From Ureibacillus thermophilus (GTDB lineage: Bacteria; Bacillota; Bacilli; Bacillales_A; Planococcaceae): 64,000 nt of DNA. Each line of letters starts with the position of its first letter. Position 1 is the stretch's first letter. The stretch covers positions 1,931,145 through 1,995,144 of the forward strand of contig NZ_CP036528.1 in NCBI RefSeq assembly GCF_004331915.1, given 5' to 3'. The translations under genes and the position numbers were made by a program. Below, piece after piece: positions 29,447 through 39,085 of the stretch. The notes below the pieces were generated by a model, which was not told where the DNA came from, did no database searches, and saw only the letters and a program-made list of their open reading frames with translations.

Positions 29447-30196
29447 ATGAACATTTCGTTTAAAAAGCCAATTTATTTTTTAGCATTATTGTTGTTGGTT
29501 CCTAAGCCTGCCTTTGCTATGCACATCATGGAAGGTTTTTTGCCGGCAGAATGGGCTGTCTTTTGGTGGCTCGTAACATTACCTTTTCTAATAATAGGGT
29601 TAAAGAAAATAAGCAATCTTATAAAGGATCATTCTGAGACAAAATTATTGCTGGGTTTATCCGGAGCATTCGCATTCGTTTTATCCGCTTTAAAAATTCC
29701 TTCCGTTACAGGGAGTTGTTCTCATCCTACCGGGGTGGGTTTAGGAACGATTTTATTTGGTCCTTTTGTAATGAGTGTTCTAGGTAGTATTGTTTTGCTG
29801 TTTCAATCATTGCTATTGGCGCATGGGGGGTTAACGACGCTTGGTGCCAATGCATTTTCTATGGCTGTTGCCGGTCCTTTTATTGCATATGGAGTATTTA
29901 AGGGGGCGCAAAAGATCGGTCTAACGTTTACATTTGCAGTCTTTTTGGCTGCCTCATTAGCTGATTTAGGCACTTACGTCATTACATCTATTCAACTTGC
30001 ACTTGCTTTTCCCTCTGAAGTGGGTGGTATATTTGCTTCATTTGTCAAATTCGCTAGCGTCTTTGCAATTACTCAAATTCCTTTAGCGATTGTAGAAGGG
30101 TTGCTTTCAGTCATGGTGATGAATTTCTTGGTGAAATATAACGTAAATGAATTAAAGTTGCTTCAAGTGTTAAACAAAACTCAGGAGGCGAAATAG
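29447..30196 (+). CDS. cbiM: Cobalt ECF transporter substrate-binding membrane protein CbiM
   Basis: S component of the CbiMNQO cobalt importer. 249 residues from the ATG at 29447 (TAGGAGGG upstream). A cleavable signal sequence precedes [10 protein letters not shown]; the His of the MHIMEG motif at the mature N-terminus coordinates the metal in this family. About six to seven hydrophobic segments follow, with [18 protein letters not shown] and [19 protein letters not shown] as conserved loops that complete the metal site. First gene after the cobalamin riboswitch, so cobalt import is B12-controlled. Confidence 0.95.
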   Translation: MNISFKKPIYFLALLLLVPKPAFAMHIMEGFLPAEWAVFWWLVTLPFLIIGLKKISNLIKDHSETKLLLGLSGAFAFVLSALKIPSVTGSCSHPTGVGLGTILFGPFVMSVLGSIVLLFQSLLLAHGGLTTLGANAFSMAVAGPFIAYGVFKGAQKIGLTFTFAVFLAASLADLGTYVITSIQLALAFPSEVGGIFASFVKFASVFAITQIPLAIVEGLLSVMVMNFLVKYNVNELKLLQVLNKTQEAK

Positions 30197-30490
30197 ATGT
30201 TAAAAAATAACGCATTTATCTTATTTATTACGATAGCTTTGATTTGCATTCCGCTGATGTTCAATGGAAATGCAGAATACGGCGGTGCAGACGGGGAAGC
30301 GGAAGAATTGATCACAGAGCTGAACGAATCCTATAAACCTTGGTTTTCTAGTATATGGGAACCTCCTAGTGGTGAAATCGAAAGTTTATTATTCGTCTTG
30401 CAAGGAGCTGCCGGTGCTGGGTTTATCGGTTATTTTATAGGATATATGAGAGGCCGGAATAGGGGCGGAAATGCTGAGATACCGAAATGA
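30197..30490 (+). CDS. cbiN: Cobalt transport accessory protein CbiN
   Basis: Small membrane subunit that assists metal loading of CbiM. 97 residues with two transmembrane segments (about 6-24 and 70-88) joined by a negatively charged extracytoplasmic loop containing FNGNAEYGGADGEAEELI and PWFSSIWEPPSGEIESLL, the family signature. Begins right after the cbiM stop with AGGAGG inside the end of cbiM, and overlaps cbiQ by four bases, so translation is coupled. Confidence 0.93.
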   Translation: MLKNNAFILFITIALICIPLMFNGNAEYGGADGEAEELITELNESYKPWFSSIWEPPSGEIESLLFVLQGAAGAGFIGYFIGYMRGRNRGGNAEIPK

Positions 30491-31269
30491 GAATGCTGGA
30501 ATTTTACGCTTATCATTCACCATTAAGAAACATACATCCGATTGAAAAAATAGTATTTGCATTGATTCCTTTAATACTTAATATCCTGTTTCAAAATATA
30601 TACACGTCTTTATTCATATTTTTCATCATGGTTGTGATTACCATAATTTTTGGCAAAATTCCTGTTCGTATATATTGGAAGTTATTGTTAATTCCCGTCA
30701 CTTTTTTATTATCAAGTATACTGGTTATTTTACTCAGCTTTACCGAAAGCCCTTTAGAAGGAGCAATTTTTCAATCCATCATTGGTCCCGTTGTTATTTC
30801 AATCATGAAGGAAAGTATTGAAAAGGCCTTGACTTTATTTTCTGTTTCCTTATCGAGTATCAGTTGCTTGTACTTCTTAATCTTAACGACAACCATTCAG
30901 GATGTTCTGTTTGGTTTACAGTGCTTGAAAGTTCCGCAGGTTTTGTTGGATTTAATCGCATTAATCTATCGATTTATATTTTTATTTCTGGATTCAAGCA
31001 GGACAATATTTCTTGCACAAAAAGCAAGATTGGGACATGGTTCATCTATCAAAACGATAAAGTCGATTGGACTTATTATTAGCGCTTTATTTGTTAAGGT
31101 ATTCCATGAAATGAAAGATTTAAACAACGCAGTCAATGCAAGAAGTTTAAATAGTTATATGGCTGTTATTGCAAGAACAATTCCATTTTCAAGAAGCCGT
31201 TGGATATTCATTATGTTAATCAGTATATTGATTATCGCTTTTAATTTCACCGTTGGGAGAGCTGGTTGA
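30487..31269 (+). CDS. cbiQ: ECF transporter transmembrane (T) protein CbiQ
   Basis: Coupling membrane subunit linking CbiM to the ATPase CbiO. 260 residues with four to five hydrophobic segments; the N-terminal part reads LEFYAYHSPLRNIHPIEKI as in other CbiQ proteins. The two cytoplasmic coupling-helix motifs with Ala-Arg-x are seen as AQKARLGHG (about residue 178) and NAVNARSLN (about residue 216). The start overlaps the cbiN stop (ATGA). Confidence 0.92.
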   Translation: MRMLEFYAYHSPLRNIHPIEKIVFALIPLILNILFQNIYTSLFIFFIMVVITIIFGKIPVRIYWKLLLIPVTFLLSSILVILLSFTESPLEGAIFQSIIGPVVISIMKESIEKALTLFSVSLSSISCLYFLILTTTIQDVLFGLQCLKVPQVLLDLIALIYRFIFLFLDSSRTIFLAQKARLGHGSSIKTIKSIGLIISALFVKVFHEMKDLNNAVNARSLNSYMAVIARTIPFSRSRWIFIMLISILIIAFNFTVGRAG

Positions 31270-32124
31270 ATGAGTACTACTATTTTCGAACTGAGCGAAG
31301 TGTACTACCGTTATGAAGATGGGACTGAGGCTTTAAAAAATATCAATCTACGAATTGAACGAGGAAAAAAAATTGCTCTTTTAGGCAGCAATGGTGCAGG
31401 AAAGTCCACATTATTATTGCATTTAAATGGGTTGTTAAAACCAACATCCGGCACAATTTGCATCGATGGACAACCATTAACCTATTCGAGGAAAGAGTTG
31501 ATCAATTTAAGACGTCGGGTAGGAATCGTTTTTCAAAACCCTGAAACCCAGTTGTTTAATGGGACGGTTCGAGATGACATATGTTATGGACCATATAATT
31601 TAAAGTTGCCGGAACGGGAACGAAAGACGTTAATTGAGAAAGCAATTGTTCTGACAGACGTAGGTGAGTTGTTAGATAAACCGATTCATTTTTTAAGCGG
31701 TGGACAAAAAAAGCGGGTTTCCATCGCAGGTGTGCTTGCTATGGATCCTGAAGTCATCCTTTTTGATGAACCAACTGCATCTTTGGATATTTATTACACA
31801 AAGAAAATAAGGAAACTATTAGATGAACTTCATCGTGATGGGAGAACACTTATTCTTTCTACTCACGATATTGATTTTGCCTATGAATGGGCTGACGAAG
31901 CAATTGTGATGCATCAAAGTGAAGTGTTATTTCAAGGTAATTTCTCTCAACTGTTTGAAGAACACAAAGATATTATTACTAAAGCAAATCTGGAAACATC
32001 AATAATATTCGAAATAGCGCAAATATTGAAAAATGGAGGGGTGAATTTAAATACAATTGATTACCGTTCAAAAGAACAATTATTGGAAATTCTTAAAGAT
32101 TATTTATTGAAGGTAACAATATAA
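31270..32124 (+). CDS. cbiO: Cobalt ECF transporter ATP-binding protein CbiO
   Basis: ATPase of the cobalt importer. 284 residues. Walker A GSNGAGKSTLLLHLNG (about 38-53), Q-loop VFQNPETQLF, signature LSGGQKKRVSIAGVLAMDP, Walker B VILFDEPTASLD and the switch His in STHDIDFAYEW are all present. The C-terminal extension after residue 220 is typical of ECF ATPases. ATG follows the cbiQ TGA with no gap. A single ATPase implies a CbiO homodimer. Confidence 0.95.
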   Translation: MSTTIFELSEVYYRYEDGTEALKNINLRIERGKKIALLGSNGAGKSTLLLHLNGLLKPTSGTICIDGQPLTYSRKELINLRRRVGIVFQNPETQLFNGTVRDDICYGPYNLKLPERERKTLIEKAIVLTDVGELLDKPIHFLSGGQKKRVSIAGVLAMDPEVILFDEPTASLDIYYTKKIRKLLDELHRDGRTLILSTHDIDFAYEWADEAIVMHQSEVLFQGNFSQLFEEHKDIITKANLETSIIFEIAQILKNGGVNLNTIDYRSKEQLLEILKDYLLKVTI

Positions 32125-32138
32125 ATGGGGTGATGTCT

Positions 32139-33728
32139 TTGAGAGGAAAGCTATACATTGTCGGTTTTGGTCCAGGGGACGCTAATCACATTACATATCG
32201 GGCAGTGGAAGCGATAAAAGCAAGTGATTATATCATTGGATACAAAACTTATGTGGAATTAATAAAAAATTTATTAAACGTCAAACAAAAAATTATAAGT
32301 ACTGGGATGACGGAAGAAGTTTCACGTGCACAGGCTGCGGTAAAACTTGCGGAAGAAGGGCACCAGGTAGCGGTCATTTCTAGTGGAGATTCCGGTGTAT
32401 ATGGCATGGCCGGTCTCATTTATGAAGTACTCGTTGAACAAGGTTGGCATAAAGAGTCAGGGGTTGAAGTGGAAGTCATTCCCGGAATTTCTGCCATCAA
32501 TTCTTGTAGTTCCCTACTCGGTGCCCCGATTATGCATGATTCATGCACAATCAGCTTAAGTGATCATTTAACACCATGGACAATTATCGAAAAAAGGCTT
32601 GAAGCAGCGGCAGCAGCTGATTTTGTGATTGCTCTATACAATCCGAAAAGCGGAAGAAGAACAAAACAAATCGTGGAAGCAAGACGGATATTACTAAAAT
32701 ATCGGTCACCGAATACACCGGTGGGACTTGTAAAAAGTGCTTATCGCGAAAGACAAACGATTGTGATTACGACGTTGGATAATATGCTGGAACACGAGAT
32801 TAGTATGCTCACAACAGTGATTATTGGAAACACCTCCACATTTGTATATGATGACTTAATGATTACGCCGAGGGGGTATCAACGAAAATATACGCTTGAT
32901 CGCGAGGTACAACCATTGAAACCTCATGAACGATTGAAAAAAGAAGCAGAACCTTGGTCTTTGGAAAATTTGGAATCGAAGAAAAGAGAGTCAAAAAAAA
33001 CCCCTTTTCAACTAGCATGCGAAGCAATTGCAATGCTGGACCGAAAGCCAAATTTCGTTGTTGAAAAAACAGACTATAAACCAGTTTTTGAGTTTGCCAT
33101 AAGTCCTGGAGTGGCAAATAAACGATTCACCCCTGAGCAATTTAAGCTATTGGCTGAAGTTGTTGGTCATGAGGGAAGGATGGACTATTCAAGGGATCAT
33201 CAGTTGCGGATAAGTATTCCAACTAATCATCCAGAACAAATTGTAGAACAATTATCAAATGTTGGTTTGCTGGTGATGCCTGTAGGAGATGTCATTACGG
33301 TGAAGGCTTGTGATTTTTGTGATGGTGAAAAAAAGGATTCGATACCGTACGCTGAAAAGCTGCAACAGAGATTTGGAGGAAAAGCTGTGCCGAAAGAATT
33401 AAAAATCGGCATTAATGGATGTGGGATGGCATGTTACAACGCCGTTATGGAAGATATCGGAATCGTATATCGAAAAGGAAAATTTGATGTGTTTTTAGGT
33501 GCAAAACCGGTAGGACGCACCGCACATCCGGGTCAATTGATTGAAGAGGGGTTGGAAGCTGAAAAATTAGTCGAATTAATCGAAAAACTGATTGTTGAAT
33601 ATAAAGAAAATGCTCATCCAAATGAACGATTATTTAAATATTTTAAACGGAAAAAAGTGCTGGCAGGGTACAAATATCAAGATAATGAGCCAAAGCTCAA
33701 TTTGCAGCCGATCCCTTGTGCAGATTAG
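32139..33728 (+). CDS. cbiH: CbiH60: precorrin-3B/cobalt-factor III C17-methyltransferase fused to a ferredoxin-like Fe-S domain
   Basis: Ring-contracting C17-methyltransferase of the anaerobic corrin pathway. The TTG at 32139 is preferred because GGGGTG lies six bases upstream and the protein then starts RGKLYIVGFGPGD; an ATG at 32133 is the alternative. The CbiH domain covers about residues 1-245 (SSGDSGVYGMAG, PGISAINSCSSLLGAP). After a charged linker, about 310-510 is a nitrite/sulfite reductase-like ferredoxin half-domain with KACDFCDG and GINGCGMACYN, four Cys suited to a [4Fe-4S] cluster. This matches the CbiH60 architecture of Bacillus megaterium. Starts the biosynthetic part of the operon. 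Confidence 0.93.
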   Translation: MRGKLYIVGFGPGDANHITYRAVEAIKASDYIIGYKTYVELIKNLLNVKQKIISTGMTEEVSRAQAAVKLAEEGHQVAVISSGDSGVYGMAGLIYEVLVEQGWHKESGVEVEVIPGISAINSCSSLLGAPIMHDSCTISLSDHLTPWTIIEKRLEAAAAADFVIALYNPKSGRRTKQIVEARRILLKYRSPNTPVGLVKSAYRERQTIVITTLDNMLEHEISMLTTVIIGNTSTFVYDDLMITPRGYQRKYTLDREVQPLKPHERLKKEAEPWSLENLESKKRESKKTPFQLACEAIAMLDRKPNFVVEKTDYKPVFEFAISPGVANKRFTPEQFKLLAEVVGHEGRMDYSRDHQLRISIPTNHPEQIVEQLSNVGLLVMPVGDVITVKACDFCDGEKKDSIPYAEKLQQRFGGKAVPKELKIGINGCGMACYNAVMEDIGIVYRKGKFDVFLGAKPVGRTAHPGQLIEEGLEAEKLVELIEKLIVEYKENAHPNERLFKYFKRKKVLAGYKYQDNEPKLNLQPIPCAD

Positions 33729-33737
33729 GAGGATAAC

Positions 33738-34667
33738 ATGACGAAAGCTATTTTATTTGTAGGACATGGAAGTAAGCTTGAAGCAGGGAATGAAGAAGTA
33801 AGAGAATTTGTAAAGCAAACAAGAGAATTAATTGATTCAAGTCTACTAGTAGAAACATGTTTTTTAGAATTTGCTGAACCAACGATTTCTCAAGGTATTA
33901 AGATTTGCATCGAAAAAGGTGCCAGTGAAATCTATGTAATGCCGATCATCTTGCTCCATGCAGGACATTCTAAAATTCATATTCCCGCAGAAATTGTAGA
34001 GGCGCAAGAAAAATATCCCCATGTGAAATTTACTTATGGTGAAGTTGTGGGAATTCATGAAGATATTTTTCAAATTTTACTGGAACGTCTACAAGAAATC
34101 GGTTTTGATACCCAGGCAAAACATGAAGATACAGCCATTTTATTAATTGCCCGGGGAGGAAGCGATGAATATGCCAATGGTGATTTTTTCAAGATTACAA
34201 GACTGCTATGGGAGAAGTTAAATGTTCAAGTAGTGGAAGGAGCTTTTATGGGAGTGACAGAACCATTGGTTGAAGAAGGGATTGAACGATGTATAAAGCT
34301 TGGTGCTAAAAAAATCATCATGCTTCCATATTTTCTATTTACGGGCATATTAATGGAGCGGATGAAATCCTATTGTGAACGCTTCAAAGAACAATATCCC
34401 GAAATAAACATTGAAATTGCCCATTATTTTGGATACCATCCCCGATTAAAATCTGTCATTATTGAACGAATGGTACAAGCATTATCCGGGCATTCGAACG
34501 GTGATAAAGATATACAAAATGTTCAAAAGTTAATGGAAAAGGGGCTCATTTCCCACCATCACCATCATCATGAGCATGAACATGAACATCACCATGGTCA
34601 TAAACATCATCATGATTACAAAGGTTGTAACGTCCAACTTGATGAAAAAATGGAAGTGAAACCATGA
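33738..34667 (+). CDS. cbiX: Sirohydrochlorin cobaltochelatase CbiX with His-rich tail
   Basis: Inserts Co(II) into sirohydrochlorin to give cobalt-sirohydrochlorin. 309 residues in two related CbiX/CbiK half-domains, about 1-125 (FVGHGSKLEAGNEEV, PIILLHAGHSKIHIP) and 130-260 (IARGGSDEYANGDF, LPYFLFTGILMERM); the His in GHGS and LLHAGH are likely catalytic or metal-binding. Residues about 275-300 are very rich in His (HHHHHHEHEHEHHHGHKHHH), as in B. megaterium CbiX, probably a cobalt-holding tail. Ribosome binding site AGGAGG. Overlaps cbiJ (ATGA). Confidence 0.95.
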   Translation: MTKAILFVGHGSKLEAGNEEVREFVKQTRELIDSSLLVETCFLEFAEPTISQGIKICIEKGASEIYVMPIILLHAGHSKIHIPAEIVEAQEKYPHVKFTYGEVVGIHEDIFQILLERLQEIGFDTQAKHEDTAILLIARGGSDEYANGDFFKITRLLWEKLNVQVVEGAFMGVTEPLVEEGIERCIKLGAKKIIMLPYFLFTGILMERMKSYCERFKEQYPEINIEIAHYFGYHPRLKSVIIERMVQALSGHSNGDKDIQNVQKLMEKGLISHHHHHHEHEHEHHHGHKHHHDYKGCNVQLDEKMEVKP

Positions 34668-35440
34668 TTTTATTTCTTGCTGGGACAAGTGATGCACGTG
34701 AATTGGCTGTTTTGTTAAAAAAGGAAGGCTTCCCCCTAATGGCTACCGTAGTAACAGAATCTGCAGCCAAAAGTCTTGTTGATAAAGGCATAGAAGTAAA
34801 AGTTGGTAGATTAAATTATGAAAAAATGTACGAATTTTCAAGGGAAACCGGGGTGACAATGATTGTAGATGCCAGTCATCCCTTTGCCGAAGAAGCACAT
34901 AAAACGGCAAAATGGGTTGCCGAACAATTAAATATCCCCTATATCCGCTATGAGAGGGAAAAATTGCAGCTTGAACAGGATTTTATCAAATTTGTTTCAT
35001 CCTATGAAGAGGCAGCGGAACTTGCAGCAAAGAAAAAAGGAGTTGTCATGCTCACAACAGGCAGTAAAACGCTGGAAATCTTCGCAAATAAATTATTGCC
35101 GCTGAATGATGTTCGCGTGATTTGCAGAATGCTTCCCCGAATCGATAATATGCAAAAATGCGAGCAGCTCGGCTTCCCCCAAAAAAATATAGTGGCAATG
35201 CAAGGCCCTTTTTCAAAAGAGTTGAATATTGCCTTATTTAAGCATTTCGGTGTGACACTCATGATTACAAAAGAAAGCGGCAAAGTTGGTGCGGTCGATG
35301 AAAAAATAGAAGCTGCAAAGGAACTTGGGATTGAAACGATTGTCATTAAAAGACCAATTATAGAATTTGGTCATGTATTTAGTGAAATGGAGGAAATTGT
35401 AAATTGGATAAAAAATCAAAGAAATGAGGGTGCATTATGA
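34664..35440 (+). CDS. cbiJ: Precorrin-6A/cobalt-precorrin-6A reductase CbiJ
   Basis: NADPH-dependent reductase of the corrin macrocycle (CobK/CbiJ family). 258 residues. LFLAGTSDARELAVLLKKEG near the N-terminus is the nucleotide-binding turn; VDASHPFAEEAHKTAKWVAEQL and YIRYEREKLQLE are the family signature; the C-terminal half has LTTGSKTLEIF and MITKESGKVGAVDEKIEAA. Overlaps cbiX and cbiC by four bases each. Order cbiX-J-C-D-ET-L-F-G-A equals that of the B. megaterium cbi operon. Confidence 0.93.
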   Translation: MILFLAGTSDARELAVLLKKEGFPLMATVVTESAAKSLVDKGIEVKVGRLNYEKMYEFSRETGVTMIVDASHPFAEEAHKTAKWVAEQLNIPYIRYEREKLQLEQDFIKFVSSYEEAAELAAKKKGVVMLTTGSKTLEIFANKLLPLNDVRVICRMLPRIDNMQKCEQLGFPQKNIVAMQGPFSKELNIALFKHFGVTLMITKESGKVGAVDEKIEAAKELGIETIVIKRPIIEFGHVFSEMEEIVNWIKNQRNEGAL

Positions 35441-36075
35441 ATTTTAAACCGATTACGGTAGATCCGGATAAGATTTATGATTATAGTTTTGCCATTATCG
35501 AAGAAGAAATGGGAGAACATCACTTTTCAGACATGGAATGGCAAGTTGTTCGCCGAATCATTCATGCTTCGGCTGACTTTGAATTAGGAAGAAGTGTTGT
35601 ATTTTCACATGGTGCTGTTGAAGCGGGCATTAAAGCAATCCGGGAAGGAAAACATGTAATTGCCGATGTCCAAATGATTGTCAGCGGCTCAGGACGGAAA
35701 CGATTCCAAAAATATGGCGGAGATCTGCATTGTTATATCAGTGATGAAGATGTGTCACAAGAAGCGAAAGAAGAGGGAGTTACTCGGGCTATTATGTCAA
35801 TGAGAAAAGCCGCTCGTGAACATGAAGGAGGTATATATGCAATAGGCAATGCACCGACTGCATTGTTGGAATTAATTCGTCTTGTTAAGGAAGGCATTGC
35901 AAAACCTGACTTAATCATCGGGATGCCTGTTGGCTTTGTTTCAGCAGCTGAGTCGAAGGAGGAGCTGTTGAAACTCGAAGGGATTCCATATATTACGAAT
36001 ATCGGCCGTAAAGGCGGCAGCACTGTAACCGTAGCTGCTTTAAATGCTATTTCAATATTAGCTGATCAGGTGTAA
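35437..36075 (+). CDS. cbiC: Cobalt-precorrin-8 methylmutase CbiC
   Basis: Catalyses the 1,5-sigmatropic methyl shift from C11 to C12 giving cobyrinic acid/hydrogenobyrinate. 212 residues. RRIIHASADFELGRSVVFSHGAVEA contains the His that protonates the ring (RxxHASADxE motif); ADVQMIVSGSGRKRF and IIGMPVGFVSAAESKEEL follow, the latter the conserved substrate-binding loop. Four-base overlap with cbiJ. Confidence 0.95.
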   Translation: MNFKPITVDPDKIYDYSFAIIEEEMGEHHFSDMEWQVVRRIIHASADFELGRSVVFSHGAVEAGIKAIREGKHVIADVQMIVSGSGRKRFQKYGGDLHCYISDEDVSQEAKEEGVTRAIMSMRKAAREHEGGIYAIGNAPTALLELIRLVKEGIAKPDLIIGMPVGFVSAAESKEELLKLEGIPYITNIGRKGGSTVTVAALNAISILADQV

Positions 36076-36080
36076 GGGAA

Positions 36081-37190
36081 ATGCAGAAAACAAAGAGAAA
36101 GAGTACATCTGAACTACGGGAAGGTTATACAACGGGTTCTTGTGCAACAGCTTGTGCAAAAGCGGCACTAATTGCTTTAATCACAAAACAAGTACAAAAG
36201 AGGGTAATGATACATCTGCCAATTGGAAAAGATGTTGAATTTCTAATAGAAGATTGCAACATGGGAGACTTTGAAGTGACGTGTTCAACAATTAAAGACG
36301 GCGGGGACGATCCTGATGCAACCCATGGCGCTATTATTCAAGCAACAGTTTCTTGGAGAGAGGACGGGGAAATTTTTATCGATGGCGGCAAAGGAGTAGG
36401 CAGGGTCACAAAACCCGGATTGCCGATTGAAGTGGGACTTGCAGCCATTAATCCCGTTCCACGGAAAATGATTCAAACGGAAATTGAAAACGTATTAAAA
36501 CATTTTGAGATTGAAAAAGGGGTAAATATTATCATTTCTGTTCCCGATGGTGAAGAAATTGCCAAAAAAACATTAAATAGCCGTCTCGGAATCATTGGAG
36601 GAATTTCAATATTGGGAACAAGAGGAACAGTTGTTCCTTTTTCTAATGCTGCTTATATGGCAAGTATTGTACAAGCTATATCAGTGGCCAAAGCATCCGG
36701 TTGTGAGCATCTTGTTTTTACAACAGGTGGACGAAGCGAAAAATTTGCTATGAGCATGTTTTCCGATCTTCCTGAAGTTGCTTTTATTGAAATGGGCGAT
36801 TTTGTGGGTTTTGCAATGAAACATTGCAAAAAAATCGGCATTCCAAAAGTTTCTTTGGTTGGAATGATGGGAAAATTTTCAAAACTTGCCCGAGGTTCGA
36901 TGATGCTCCACTCAAAAGGTTCTCAAGTAAGTTTTGAATTTCTTGCTTCCATTGCTAAAGAATGTGGAGCTGCAAATGAAAGCATCGTAAAAATTCTTCA
37001 AGCGAACACAGCGAATGAAGTTGGGGAAATCATGAGAGAACTAGGATGCAAGACCTTTTTTGACAAAATATCGGAACATTGCTGTAAAGAAGTAATTAAA
37101 CATGTGGAAGGCGGATTGATTGTTTCGACTGCGATTTATTCAATGAATGGAGAATTATTAGGAAAGGCGGAAAATATTGATGCCTATTAA
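36081..37190 (+). CDS. cbiD: Cobalt-precorrin-5B C1-methyltransferase CbiD
   Basis: S-adenosylmethionine-dependent C1-methyltransferase specific to the anaerobic (early cobalt) pathway, so its presence fixes the pathway type. 369 residues. [18 protein letters not shown] is the N-terminal signature; [13 protein letters not shown] and [17 protein letters not shown] follow, and [16 protein letters not shown] lies near residue 190. It starts five bases after cbiC, overlaps the beginning of cbiET by 11 bases. Confidence 0.95.
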   Translation: MQKTKRKSTSELREGYTTGSCATACAKAALIALITKQVQKRVMIHLPIGKDVEFLIEDCNMGDFEVTCSTIKDGGDDPDATHGAIIQATVSWREDGEIFIDGGKGVGRVTKPGLPIEVGLAAINPVPRKMIQTEIENVLKHFEIEKGVNIIISVPDGEEIAKKTLNSRLGIIGGISILGTRGTVVPFSNAAYMASIVQAISVAKASGCEHLVFTTGGRSEKFAMSMFSDLPEVAFIEMGDFVGFAMKHCKKIGIPKVSLVGMMGKFSKLARGSMMLHSKGSQVSFEFLASIAKECGAANESIVKILQANTANEVGEIMRELGCKTFFDKISEHCCKEVIKHVEGGLIVSTAIYSMNGELLGKAENIDAY

Positions 37191-38388
37191 ATTGATTGGA
37201 ATTGGAGACAACGGTGTACATGGACTTCATCCCCAATTAATTGAGTGGATTGAAAATGCGGAAGTTCTTGTTGGAGGAGAAAGACTCTTATCATTTTTCC
37301 CAAATTTTAAAGGTGAAAAAATCGTATTAAAAACAAAAATAATGAGGATAGTTGAACAACTTGGAAAAAGGAATCAGAACATTGTGATTCTAGCTTCCGG
37401 AGATCCCTTGTTTTATGGTATAGGCGGACTTTTATCAAAAAAAATCCCGGTTGAAATCTATCCCTATATCAGTTCAATACAACTTGCAGCGGCAAAATTT
37501 GGAATCAGTTGGCAAGATGCCTATTTTGTCAGCATACATGGACGCCCAATAAAAGGCCTTGCTCAAAAAATCGATGGAAAAAAGAAAGTGTTTATATTAA
37601 CAGATGAAAATAATTCTCCAAATACTCTAGCAAAATATTTGCTAGAGTTTGGTATGACTGAGTATGAAGCTTATATTGCTGAAAACTTGCAAGGGGAAGA
37701 GGAGCGTTGCAGAAAAATGACGTTGGAAGAAATGGAGAAATCCAGTTTCTCTCCATTAAATGTTGTGATTTTAGTTCAAACTCAAGAAGCAAAAAAATGG
37801 CCGCTTGGCATTGAAGATGAAGAGTTTTATCAACGAAAGCCGGAAAAAGGATTAATAACGAAAAAGGAAGTTCGTGTATTATCCGTTAGCGCTTTGAATA
37901 TAAACGCACAAAGCGTTGTGTGGGATATCGGGACATGCACCGGTTCTGTCGCGATTGAAGCTGGGAAAATTGCAAAAGAAGGAAAGATATATGCCATTGA
38001 AAAAAATGAAGAAGACATCGCAAACTGTCTCCGTAATCAAAAAAAATTTCGGGTGGATTTCACGGTAGTACACGGAAAAGCGCCGGGAGGCCTTGATGAG
38101 TTTCCCGATCCGGATGCCATTTTCATTGGTGGTACAGGCGGCAACATGGAGGAATTATTAACTGTATGTTGTCAAAGGTTGAAAAATGATGGACGCATCG
38201 TGTTAAATCTAGCAACAATCGAAAACTTATATGAATCAATCAAGATATTGAACAGATTAGGATTCCATACAGAAGTTACCCAAGTACAAATCGCAAGAAG
38301 TAAACCGATCTTATCATTGACCCGGTTAGCTCCATTAAATCCCGTGTTTATTGTAAGTGCAAAACGAAAGGAAGATGGAAATGAATAA
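37180..38388 (+). CDS. cbiET: Fused cobalt-precorrin-7 C5-methyltransferase / cobalt-precorrin-6B C15-methyltransferase (decarboxylating) CbiET
   Basis: Two-domain enzyme that methylates C5 (CbiE) and C15 with C12 side-chain decarboxylation (CbiT). 402 residues from the ATG at 37180; the TTG just before is less likely. CbiE domain about 1-205: [31 protein letters not shown]. CbiT domain about 215-402, a Rossmann methyltransferase with [20 protein letters not shown] and [14 protein letters not shown]. The fusion is that of CobL and Bacillus CbiET. Overlaps cbiL by eight bases. Confidence 0.94.
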   Translation: MPIKLIGIGDNGVHGLHPQLIEWIENAEVLVGGERLLSFFPNFKGEKIVLKTKIMRIVEQLGKRNQNIVILASGDPLFYGIGGLLSKKIPVEIYPYISSIQLAAAKFGISWQDAYFVSIHGRPIKGLAQKIDGKKKVFILTDENNSPNTLAKYLLEFGMTEYEAYIAENLQGEEERCRKMTLEEMEKSSFSPLNVVILVQTQEAKKWPLGIEDEEFYQRKPEKGLITKKEVRVLSVSALNINAQSVVWDIGTCTGSVAIEAGKIAKEGKIYAIEKNEEDIANCLRNQKKFRVDFTVVHGKAPGGLDEFPDPDAIFIGGTGGNMEELLTVCCQRLKNDGRIVLNLATIENLYESIKILNRLGFHTEVTQVQIARSKPILSLTRLAPLNPVFIVSAKRKEDGNE

Positions 38389-39085
38389 AGGGACTCTATA
38401 CGGAATAGGTGTTGGACCTGGAGATCCTGAATTAATTACTTTAAAAGCTTTTCGCACACTTCAAGAATGTCCAGTCATTGCTTATCCAAAAAAAATGCGA
38501 GGTTCAAAAAGTTATGCATACAAAATTGCAGAAGTTTTTATACGGCCTGAAGAAAAGGAAATGTTGGGCCTAATATTTCCAATGACGAAAGATGAAGAAG
38601 TATTAAAAAGGGAATGGAATAAAGCCGTTGATGAAATCTATGGGAAAATTGCCAATGGAAAAGATGTGGCGTTTGTTACGGAAGGGGATCCGCTATTATA
38701 TAGCACTTTTATTCATTTAATGAAGTTAATGAGCGAAAAATATCCAGATGTCAAAATTCAAGCAGTTCCTGGCATTTCCTCTATTAACGGTGCAGCTTCC
38801 TGTCTAAACATTCCTCTGGCTGATGGTGATGAACAAGTCGCGATTATACCTGCAAATGATGATGTCGATAAAATGAGAAAAGCGATTGAAACCCATGATG
38901 CTGTTGTATTTATTAAAGTTGCAAAGGTCATAGATTTGATGCTGGAAATTCTTCGGGATTTGGGCTTGGAAAACAAAGCACACGTAGTGACAAAAGTAAC
39001 ATCTGAAGAAGAAATAATCTGGAGCATCGATGAATTGGACGGTGCGGATTTAAATTATTTAACGTTAATGGTGGTGCGAAAATGA
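38381..39085 (+). CDS. cbiL: Cobalt-precorrin-2 C20-methyltransferase CbiL
   Basis: First committed methylation after cobalt insertion. 234 residues from the ATG at 38381, which has GAAAGGAAG about seven bases upstream; an ATG at 38375 sits too close to that site. [20 protein letters not shown] is the tetrapyrrole methyltransferase P-loop, [16 protein letters not shown] the second motif and [19 protein letters not shown] the third. The start lies within cbiET and the stop overlaps cbiF (ATGA), so the operon is tightly coupled. Confidence 0.94.
   Translation: MNKGTLYGIGVGPGDPELITLKAFRTLQECPVIAYPKKMRGSKSYAYKIAEVFIRPEEKEMLGLIFPMTKDEEVLKREWNKAVDEIYGKIANGKDVAFVTEGDPLLYSTFIHLMKLMSEKYPDVKIQAVPGISSINGAASCLNIPLADGDEQVAIIPANDDVDKMRKAIETHDAVVFIKVAKVIDLMLEILRDLGLENKAHVVTKVTSEEEIIWSIDELDGADLNYLTLMVVRK

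Noticed and set aside
34545-34630. His-rich run as a cloning-vector tag artefact
   Set aside because: It is embedded in frame within a natural gene, irregular with Glu/Gly/Lys, and followed by 15 more natural residues overlapping cbiJ; B. megaterium CbiX has a similar tail.
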